DNA of 64,000 nucleotides, taken from Serilophus lunatus. Taxonomy: Eukaryota; Chordata; Aves; Passeriformes; Eurylaimidae. The stretch covers positions 465,749 through 529,748 of the forward strand of contig VXBA01005741.1 in the NCBI GenBank assembly GCA_013399895.1, read 5' to 3'. The notes under the pieces were generated by a model that worked only from the letters and a program-made list of their open reading frames with translations, made no database searches and was not told the origin of the DNA. Of the stretch, positions 50,001 through 62,000 are shown one piece after another; position 1 is the stretch's first letter, and every line of letters begins with the position of its first letter. A program made the translations under genes and the position numbers.

Positions 50001-53000
50001 AAGAAGGAGAAAAGACAGTAACAGAACTCTGTGTGGTGGTGCTGGGGAATTCCTTCCTGACTCTTACAGATAACCAAGGGGGAAGGGCATATACCTGGAA
50101 GCAAATATAAGGAACAAACCTTTTCTACCTTTGGTACAGAAAGCATTTGTGAACAACAGAATCTATTTATGATAAATTATTTAAACATGTTCTGATTCCT
50201 TCAATTGTAGATTATTCACTGTAACTTTCTCTGCTTTTTTTTTAACAACAGTTCAGGGTTTTTTAACCACAGTTCAGGCAGTCTACCCGTACCATATTCT
50301 TGGGAGTTTTTTGCAATTCCTATATACTGTAAAGGCATGAATATTTTTTCCCCACTATATAAAGTTCTTTTAAGTCAGCCTTTTTCCATCACCACCACCC
50401 ATTCAATATCCTCCTTACTAGCCTAAAATACTCTTTTCTAAATTGGTACATTCTTTCTCTCTGACTCCCACTGAACTTGGAGAACTTATTCTTTCTAGTG
50501 AGCATACTGTAATTGAAATCATAATCCCAAATCCTCACTCAGTTCTTATTTCTTACCTCTCTCCCATTTTCTTCAGTCCACATATTAAGATTGCTGGGGA
50601 AATAATCCTACCGATGAACAAATTGCTGATGATAGCAAAAGATGTTGGGGCTAATATAGGAAATAGGAAATTACATTACTAAGCACAGACAGCTCAGGGA
50701 CAAGCTACTTCTGCTGGTGTCAACGGTTGGTGATTAGACAATACAGGGAGACAAGAGGGAGGTTTTGTTCCATTTCAAGCTGTTCTGTTTTGCATAGCTG
50801 ATTATCTGAACAGTCTTAGAAGACAGGCCTAAGAGTTCAAAATATTCATTCCTACCTTTTGCAAGAAAAAAGAAAAAGCATAGGATACAAGCACCGCTAG
50901 GAAGCAGTTTCAGAGTCCTAAGTACATAGGGGTGCATGTATCAGGACAACTGAGGACAGGTACCTAAACCTCTGCAAGAGGCAAGGACCCAAGCTCTGTG
51001 TCTGCAGAAGAAACTTTAGCTCATTTACCTTTCATTGTGTATTTTCCTTTTATGCATCTAATTCATGCACCTCTATGCATCATTTAAAAGATTCACCATA
51101 CTCCATGCTGAGTGGTTTTTATGGCAGTGGAATTTGTTTCTCCCACAGAAGACAGTAAATACATAGCAACATGTCAGAAGTGTACTTTAGATTGAACAAA
51201 AGAGCAGCACTAACTTGCAGTCACGTGAGCACAGACTGCTTACTGGGAATCTTGACTTCCAGATATCATAAACCTGAAAAATGATTTCTCCTTTAGCCTG
51301 AAGAAATGAGGATGGTTCTTTGATTAAATCCCATCAGCACATGTCCATAACACTCAGCTTGTGTACATACATAGGCATTCAAGAGTGAGAGTCACAGGGA
51401 AAGACTACTATTACATTTGTTTTGTTAGCATGTCACTCACAGGGAGAAACTTCACAGGCACACCTTAGAACAGCATTTTGGAAAAAGAGCAGTAAGGACA
51501 GATGTGTATCAATTTCACAGACTGCAAGTACGACAATCCACAAGCAAAGATGATGGCTGTAACTTACCTAAACTATTCACTCATTTGACAAACAAATGCA
51601 AATTAGTAAAGATTGTTTAAGATAATCAGTTAGCTTTATAGGACATTGAAGAATAAGCAAGTGCTCCAAGGAGATTAGAAACCAGCCTGAATTCAGAAAG
51701 AATCCTGAAACAGTAAATAGTGGCAAGAAAACATAGTGATTGCATAGAGAACAGATTAGACATAAAATGGATTCTTCACTGTAACTAATTATGTCTAGGC
51801 TTACTTTATAAATATATATGCTATTTTTCTTTCAAAAACAAGAAGAACCAAATGCACTTGAATGCTTTCTCCTGATTAGATAATTATTTAAGTATCTGTG
51901 TTTAATATTCTAACAAGATACATTTTCTAGAAGTATTTAAAAAAATGTAAAACCTCTGTTTTTAACTACTTCAACAAGGAGGCCCATTAAAGCAGAAATA
52001 AATCACAGGTACTAGCTGACACAGTCAACCACAAAATTAGGTTAGGAACAACAGTGTTTGGAAAGTAATAAGAGCCTCCCTTTCCAACTAATATGGAGGA
52101 ATACTCTTGAGGGAGACAGGACAGTAGCAGTTAGACCACAGCCTTGAGATGTGAGCTACCGTGCCACAGGATTCCCTCACTGCACACACAGTTATTATGC
52201 AGGAGACTGAATGATTCAGTAACTCTTCCCACACAACACTAGGAAGTCACTTAGGTGAGAAATGTAGAAAACAGCAGTCACTTACCCTGCTGAACCATCA
52301 GTCCCTCCTATTCTCTCCTTAACTACAAGAATTTAGGCTGTCCTCTTCTATTCTACTTCTTTACCATGACATCCTTCTTATTTTCTGCTGGTAGACAGCT
52401 GTATTGTCAGTCTTCTTTTGCTCTTCTGCCTACTCAGCTTTTTTAGTTGTGTGTAGCACTAGGTCATTTAGCAGAACCTAAATTAGAAGGTATTACGCAG
52501 TTTTACCTTCCCTTACTGGCTGAACAAAGGCCTTCTCCCTCTCCTGAATAGAAGTCAGAGAGGACAGAAGCAGGGGTTTTTTTTCATCATGAAATTAAAA
52601 GACACCAAAAGAAACCAGAAAGCAACACTAGGTTTTCTCAGTACTTGTGGATTGGAAGATTTTTTGCAAGTGAAGGATAGCCCCAGGTAGAAAGATCTTG
52701 AAGATGTACATTTCTAGTCAACCAAAGGAAAAAAACACATAGGTCCTCTTGACTCCCTATCTTACATCATTACCTCTTTACCATGGCCATCCTTCCTGAG
52801 GGACAATCAGCTCTGGTAGTGGGAGAGAAACTACTATTAGACATTTCCAACACCTAAATGCCTTCCCTTGATCTTGCCTCCTTGAAAAGATCTTCAGATG
52901 AGGCAAGCAGAATGAAGGGAGCCAAATTACTTTTTGCAGTTGCTAACTCCTCTATCAGCTCAAACCATTATCTGTAAACAACTGCTACATAGCTCACCTT

Positions 53001-56000
53001 CTCAGCAGGAAGGGATCAAAGTAGATGCCATGTATGCTGCAGCATTTCCAACAGGAACACTAATGATGAGAACATTAGCTGAGCAGAACTAATTAACAGA
53101 AAGGCTGCTCTAGATATAGGGTGTAGAACAGGAGGATGTAATAAAATGAAAATAACAGAGTTGTGTAGAGAGCTAAAAGATAGTAACTGGTATTCAATCT
53201 GATTTAAGTGAAAGGTAAGACTAATTATTCTAGTGTCTTCCACTAGACACATCACCAAGGACATCAAGTATTTTTCAGACTTTGTAACTTTCTACTTATT
53301 CTATGTGCTACTGCTTGCTAACGTGTTTCTCATACTGGGTAAGGCAACCTGTGTCCAGTCAATCTAATTGGGAATGCCTACACAGGCATAAACCCCATTA
53401 TACATACCCTTATATATTTTTTTCCCAGTGGAATTGCAACTTTCATCATTGTAGGACTATAAACCAGATATAGCAGATACCTTCTTAGAGAAATAAACAG
53501 CATCAGGAAGACTAAATGACTAATGAAAAGTTACTAAGCAGCTTTTAGCACCTGGTTGGCCTTGCCAGGATTCGAACCTGGATCATCTGTATAATCAGAC
53601 AGAGGCTTCCACTGAGCACAAGACCAGCTTTGGTGCATGTCCCTCCCTCACAAATGCTGTTCTAAAATCTATGCAACTTTCAAGCTGTTTCTGTTCTGCC
53701 AGGGGCTGTAGAAAGGGAAATATTCTGAATTCAAAAGCTAGAGGAAACCAGCACAAGACAATCAACAGAAGATGACAGTAAATGAAAACAAAAGCGTAGA
53801 GGGAAAATGAATCTCTTGCCTTTGTCAGTTCCACAAGAAGCATAATATAAGTAAGGCATTTTACCTTGGTATTTTTCAAAGTCTGGCATGGCTTTTGTCT
53901 TCTGTTTTGGCAAATTGACTCGAGGATCTCCAACAGTGAGGCCAAGTATTGTACCCGGTGGCATTTCTGATGGTGAACTCATCCCTTTAAGAACACACAG
54001 ATCAACATTGCCATGAAACCACTAATTGAGTTGTGATCTTTTTCTGTGCTAGTATTTTGTGCATTTTTGTCTGCAGGGATGTGACACCACTGTAGGCCAG
54101 CAAAGCAATCCAGAGTAACCTATTTAAATGTTTTGAAAACTCACCAAAGTTTGCTAAATGTCCAAAACCAAAAGAAGTCAACAACAGAAATGCAAGACTT
54201 TGTTTGGAATTACATTTATGCTTTGCATAGAAGTGAGGTCATGCTCACTGGCTCAATTCATCCTTTGCATTAGGCATGTATCAACGAACCAACAACCTTT
54301 GCTTTACACAAGCTTTCCACAGAAAGAAAATTTACAAAATGTTTTGTAAAAGTTTTACCTCATCTCTGCTTAACTGCCTCACATTGGATAGACAGCTTGA
54401 GTACAGTGTGAGATCTACCAAAGCCAGTCCCTTACCTGCTTCAGTGCAGGAAAGTGAGGAGAAGTTAATTTTATGATACTTTACAATTCAGCCAAATATA
54501 CAACTCTTAATTAGAAACAAACATTCATAAAGAAAGGTATAACACTTTCACTCTGGGTAGAAAGTACCATTTTACCTGGGGAGGTATTGTACAACTTAAT
54601 TTCTTATTTGGAGTGTATGGAGCATGGGGGGAGGGGGGAGATTGAGAACATACAGAAGATATATCCCATCAACCATCTCAAATCTAAAGTCCATGAAGAT
54701 AACAAACAAGATTCAGTTTATCTATTAAGAGTTTGGTCTACACAGAGGATTTAAATTCCCTTAAAAAACCCCCAATGTAACATTTCTCAATCCTTTGCCA
54801 TGCCACGGTAATTACCTAAGCACATCCTCAAAGATATCACTTTCTTGGCCATGCAAAAAACAAGCATGTCCACACTGAAGTCAACTCATTAACATGCCAG
54901 TGTTGTTGACCACTAGATTTTAACAGTTTCCCCTTCCCATAGTACCCACATGCCCAAATACCTTCTAATAGCTCAAAGATAGCACTTTGACACTGATGAA
55001 GAGATACTTTTCCAGAGTCCTTGCAGTTTTCTACCCACCAGTTGTTCAGTTCTGTCTCTGTATCTGTCATCTCCTGGAAAACAATACATCTAGTTAAACT
55101 CAAATCGTTATTTATTCTTTTCTAACAGTATGAATTCACACTCAGTCTGCCTTAATGACTATAGCAATTTTCTTCCTCTTCACATTTTAAACCATAATAA
55201 TTTTTTCCTGATGCTGTAATCCCTAATATGAGTTGTTTGATTTAGCCTCTGTTCCAAAACCAAACAAAGCAATCCACAATACTTCCTAATTATGTCATTA
55301 TCTCTTACAGAAAGCCAGAGATTTCATGGCCCTGTGATGTTTGCTGGAAGAGACAAAAAAACCCCCATTAAAACCACAGTGATTCTATGTGCCAAGAGGC
55401 AGACAAAACCCCTATATCTTGGAGAAACTGCATGTTGGACTGAAAACACGAGTCTTCTATGCTTGATATGTCTTTCCCCTAGTTCTAGGTGGTCTAGCTC
55501 ATCACTCGAGAAAATTCACCTAAGGTTTGACAAACAAGAATTATTCTGGGCCACTTAGCGAATACAACACTACAGAAGGAACTACACAGCCTGCTCAATA
55601 GCATTGTTGTTTTCATTTTCTTCCTAATCCCCACTTGATAGGAGTTCTTCCTGAGATCAGAGCTGGTCAAGAGGCCCAATTTTGAGAAGCTAACAGACTA
55701 ATACATAGGTTAGCCCTTGTAATAAGTAAGGCTAGATAATTAATGGTTCTTTCTAGCAAAAACAAGCTTGCACATTCTAAGAACATTACCAAAATTACAC
55801 TAACATCCAAACTGCCCATTTCCTTACTGTTTGGACAGCAGCAGCTTTCAGGGTCTCTGTAAGAACGCAGTGTGATAATGGGCCAATCAGCCGGTACCTG
55901 AGGATCTCCATGCTTCTATCACTGAAACAGAAATATTACAGCTGAACATAACAATTGTACAACACACATTTTTTCCCCAGTATGCTCTTAAGCCAGAATT

Positions 56001-59000
56001 CAGCTATGTTATGAGGTCATGGACCACAGTTTCTGACTACTATGAACAAACCTGATTGCAATGCCAGTAGTCTGTGAGATCCAAGTGTAGGACTGGAATG
56101 GATCTCTAGTGCCATCACCAATTATTTTTTTCACTGGTACAGCTTTTTCTCCTTCTTTATCATCCTTCTTTCTTTTTTTGCCAGGGCTTGTAACAACCTC
56201 CATTTGGCTTTCCTCTTGAAGTGATATTGTAACAGGCTCAGCAATACAGATTTCTTCAGGCTCTGAACACTGAAAAATTGCTTTTAATTCCCTCAGTATG
56301 TCCTTAAGAAAAATAAAGTTTGGATTTTGATTACATATATATTTATATATATAAAATATATATATGATGAATGTATATTATGACAAGCAGTGCATAACTT
56401 AAGTACACTTTTAAAAATTACACTCTATTATTTAATTTTCCTATATGGATTTAAAGGAATCAACTTAATTCTGCTGAAGTAAAGGGTTTGCTAACACAAC
56501 CTGAAAGCAATATTGACTGTTGCTACGAATTTATTCTCAAGCAAATTAACATAAGAAAAATTGCTGGCACACAACATTTTACTTTTTTTAAATATTTTTT
56601 TAAAGTTGATAGCAAAGCATCACATTATGATTACTGGGATGATACTAAACTTTGCCTGTTGTGGGTGCCAGTGGAAAGGATGTTAATCAAGCAACATCAT
56701 ACTGCATATGTATCCTGAAGCAAGTGACACAACAAAAATTTTAACAAGCTCAAGCACTAAACACCTCCACCCTCCACCCTCTGTACTACTTTATAAAAAC
56801 AAGCTGCAGAACACGAATATTGTTACAGCAGAAACAGTCTTCTATATTTTAATTCCTAAAGTCATGCATTATATCCAGCTCTTTCCTACTTTTCAGATGG
56901 CATCTTCAGCATTAATACTGTACAAAGCATGAAGAAATAAGAGTTCAACTATATAGAAAAAAACACCTGCTTGAGAGCTGGATGCACCCATATCCACAAC
57001 TGTCTGCGTTCAGACCCATCTCTGGGTTTCCAAATGAAAGTAACAGGACCAAGCATATCCTCAGGATAGCGATCTGCTCGGTAAAGATTCAGGGAACCCT
57101 CGAATCTTCCAGACAGACAGCAAGCCTCTTGAAAGGTTAATCCTAAAAGAGAAGATACTTACTGAAAAACAAAATATTCTCCTGTTTAGTAAACAAAATC
57201 GAAATTCAGGCTGGCTGCTGGGTTGCTAACATTGTACCATAATTAGCTTATTATTAAGTAATTTAATAAGAAAGTAAGAATGTCTAGTCCTAGTATGACA
57301 GTTTTTTATGTTTTCCATCCAAAATCACAACTCAGTATCAACTTTGGTACTGAGATTGGTACATTATTAAAACAGGAAATTGACGTATCATCATTTAGTC
57401 TATTCAGAACCTTTATTTTAAACTACAAAAATTTTACCTGCGTCAATGCTACATATTCGAGCAAGTTGCTTCAGAAGCTCATTCTCTTTACCAGTCAACT
57501 CCAGGCAACAATAATATGATAAGTCCTGAAAAAACAGGATAGTGGTAAAGTGAGAATAACTCCTGAAAGTGAGCTAGGTAAGAAAGGACCAGAGAGAGCT
57601 TCACAATTTGCACTGAAGTAGTAATTTTTCATTCTCTAAAACTTGTCAAAGAGAAATGACAAATGACTTTTCTAACCTAAAACTGTGACTTATAGGAAAG
57701 CTGTCAGATATTTCTCATTTGAGGGCCAATCTGCTTCTCAAACCAACAGACCAAAAAGCACGTGGAACAAAGTGCCTCCAATAGTATCCTGCTCAAGAAG
57801 CTCATACAGGGTTTCACTCAACCTTTTAGCTCTTGAGAAAATTGAAAAAGTAGTATTTTAGTCAGTTACCAAATGAGTCTTTTAAATGTTCATCTTGTTG
57901 TCTCTGATACTCGCCACCCTTAATTACAAATCTTTCATTTCATACTTAGCAGTTTTATTAACAGCTGACACAACAGTACTTCAAAGAGACAGAAATATTC
58001 ATTATAACCAAACAGTTGATCACTTCACTTGGCAAAATAACAAAGAAAACAGATATAAACGTGGTACCTGAAGAAGGCAGTGTTTTGTCATGGCTCGGTA
58101 AGAAGCCCTGTAGCTCTTCTCTGTAGGGCTGTTTCCTAAACAGTATCCCCATTTCTTTACCATGTGAAATCTCTTTGCATGCCAAATATGTGTTTCCAGC
58201 CAAATATTCTTTCTCTGCCTGCGATTAAACTCTGCTACCAAATTTATGTGGCGCCTTCTCGCTTTGCGGCACTTAGTCTTTGACTGTTCTTTTTTCTGGT
58301 GTACGGCTTTCTCTGCCTGTTTTATAAAAGAGAGAATATTGAAGTAAATCTTGAGAACAAACTTCTGAGAAGAAAAAGGCTGAACTATAATCATACAGGA
58401 AGCACTAACATTAAGTTATACTTTATTCTAATGTTGAATAATTCTTGAGGGTAAAAAACACTGTGAGACTTTCTACACAAGCCTCATCCACAGTAGTGTG
58501 TCAAGGTTTGACTGAAACCCATACATCGAAAAAAACCCCCACACATTCAGAAACTTAACAGTGAACAGTAAGATCTGCTACTTGCTGTGTGAAGTTTTTG
58601 CCACACATCAATACGTTCATGTGAACAAATCAATGTGACATTAAAAACACCGGGATATTTGAGCTCATACAGAAGCAGTACAGCCTCTCAGTCTGCCAGG
58701 TAGGACCCTAGGAAAAAGGCAAAAGAGGACTGTGGTGATATCTTGACCAGATTCTTGAGAACCAAACCCAGTCAAGGTCTGAATTAAAAATGCATGGCTG
58801 GAGAGGAAGGCTTGACTCAATCAATGTTTGATTTGTCTTTTTGTGAAGAGAAGTGGTAGAAAGAAGTAGGGGACTACAAGACAGGCAAAAAGATTCTTAG
58901 GATATCCTTTGTAAGCTCACCAAGAAACAGGTGACAACAGACCACTGGTGGCAAAGGAAAGAGAAAGCTAAAAGATTGGTGCCAAGAACACTGAAAACAC

Positions 59001-62000
59001 TGAAGCAACCCATTAAACCAAAACAGAACTGAAAAAAAAGAAAGTATCTTCCCATCAGACCCATCATTCCATCAGAGAGGAAGCAATCCAAGCCACTGGA
59101 TCAATGGTAGGTCATTGGTTCAGAAAAGCAATTAGAGAAAAAGAGATGTGGTATTGTAAGTGAAAAATACACTTCTTACTTCTTACAACTTATTGGAGAG
59201 ATAAGAGATGGTCTGGGTAAACATTTAGATGAAAACGGTAATGATGCAGGACCAAAGACAAATGAAGAAAATGCAGCAGAATTGAAATACACAACTTCAA
59301 ACACCACAAAATAACATACGGAACCTTTACAAAGACAAATAGCAGATATATGACAAGCTGCAAGAAAGCTTGAAACAAAACAGCCTCTGCAAACAAACAA
59401 ACTACACCAAAAGACCTGAAGACAAAAAACAGCGGGAGAGATACAGCTGCATTAGGGCCAATTAAACAATCTCAAAACTGCAAGAGTCGTATGTGGAGTG
59501 GAAACAAGGATAGGAAAGGAAGTGTGAGCATGTACAGAAGAAGTTAGACAGGTTGTCATATGAAAGGACTTAAAACACAAAAGAACATTAACATTAAAAA
59601 ATCTAGATTTAACAAGGATAGAGCACATAACTAACTATGCAAAATAGGCCATGCCTTCTTCCTTCAGTTCTCAGAAAAGAGGCCAAACTGCATCTCTCAT
59701 CATGACTGACAAAGCAAAGAGAATGCTAGCCAAGACAGTAAAATATGTTATGAAGATCCAATAAAACACACCCTAAGAAACATGTAGTTGGAACTCAGGA
59801 TGGAGGGGATGAAGTATCAAAGAACTTAAGACAGACAATGCAAGTGAAAAAGAAAAGAATGCAATAAATACATTTATCAGTCAACCTTAATACGTGGAAA
59901 ATTTACCAAGCAAACCCAACTGATCACTTCAAGAAGTCTCTAAAGATGATAAAGTGATCAATGCCAAACATTGGAAAGATCATTTCCCAATAAAATCAAA
60001 TTCTTAGTTTGTTTTTTTTAAACACACAGGAAGGCCACAGTGGGAATGGAGCAAGTAACCCCAGAGGCACATTCTGACTAAATGGTGAAATACTGCCACA
60101 AAAAGAGTTTCATGAGCTACTAGGAATAGTCAATAGGTAAGTCGTAAGCTACACACAGCCTGCCAATAACCCCAGTGCTTGAGGCCAGCACAGTCACACC
60201 CTAAAGCCGTGGTGGGGTGCAAGGCTGACAGGCCTTACTGAGGACTCCTGGGCCACCTGAGACCAATGCACTACCTGAACAAATCCTCCTGCAGACGACC
60301 CTTTTGTCACCACTCTCATAACTTTTCAGGATGTCTGGTAATCACAAAGCCAAATGGTTAGTGAGACCTACCTGAGCTACCACCTAAAACTGAGGCACTC
60401 CTGCATTTTGTATCCAGATGTCAGTCAAAGTTTAGGGTACCCAAGGAAGTTTTGCTGACCATTTCAGGTCTTAACATTAATAAATGTACAGCTGAACACT
60501 GTGCATTAGCCATGCCCACCATATCCAGTACTGTGAAATGCACTCATACCTCTTTCCTGGCCATCTCCTGGAGCCGCCTGGGAAGGCGTTTGATATTGTG
60601 ACTCATCGCTCGCCTTCGCATGTGCCGAGGCAGAGTCTGGAAAACCAGAGAGTTTGAAGACTTCTGCGAAACTGCTTTCAGCATGGCATTGATCTCAGCA
60701 GCACGAGCTTGAGCAAAGGTAGACACTGGAATGAAAAGAACTGCATCAGAGCATGACAAACAGCAAAAAACAAAGAGGAAGATACTGCATGTAAGCCACA
60801 GAATTACTCCTCGTACACCAGTCCAACACCTTCTTGACACAAAAGTAAGCACTGTATACTATAACTGAAGAAATTTCAATTCTTTAGATATCCTGAAGCT
60901 TACAGATATGGTCAAGCAAGTATTTATACATGAATGAATCTGAAAGCTGTGATCTAACTAACATACCCTGCTGCATTACAGAGTTCTTTGTTAAAATGTA
61001 ATAGCAATCTTTTCAGACAGTATTCAGAAATGAAAAGAAGTTCAGCATGGAAGAAAAAGGAAGTGGTAATCATATTACAGACTGTTTTAAAATGATCAAA
61101 TAAAAATCCAGATCTTGGTCTTGTTTTATGTTTATGGAGGTATATCTGCTATCAGAGCACTACCACGTTTTGACAGCTAATCTGCTCTCCTAAACAAATG
61201 TTCTGTTAGATGAAAAGCTGTCTTTAACTTCCATCATGGGTAAAATCAGTTTCACTGGCTACGTTAAAAGCAGAGGACTGTTGGTACTCATTTTGCTGGC
61301 AAACAGAAACAAAAATGCACATCCCTCACTACAAGCAGGTGCAACATTTCAACTCAGAAGTCTGAAAGGACGCACTGAACAACAGCTGGTCATTCATTCC
61401 AGTTCACAACTACTTCTGTGTTTTGGAGGAATCGGGAAAAACAGAAGAACATAGCATCAGTTCTAATTTTTACAGTTGCACAAAGACGGAGCAAACTTAG
61501 TCACCAGTGAATTGCCCTGGACATATACATTATGACCTTTTCATAGATACAAACCTGTTATGTATTTTGGCATTTCCTCAGAAACATTCTGGTATCCTCC
61601 TTGCCATCCTCCTCTTCCTCTGCCTCTCTCTCCTCTATTCTGCCCTTTTGAAAAATATTGGTCTTTCCTGTAAGAAGGCCCCGATGACTGATTTGAAAAC
61701 TTCTGCTGCTGATGCTGCTGCTCGGAACGAAAATCTCCTGGAAGGTTTAGAGTTGAAAAGAGGTTAGAGAAATGCAAAGCAGACTGAATAACTTACAACT
61801 CTACAGTCTTTCCTAATAAAATTGTGTTGCAGATTCCCCCAATTATATTTAATATATGTAACTGAAAAAACCATCACAAATCAGAAGGATTAAGTTCTTT
61901 CTTATAGGAATAAGGAAATACTTTACACTGTCCTGCAGGAAGCCTGCAGTAGATTAAGTAACTTTTGCACATTCTGAAAATGGTACCCGACCCAGACTTT

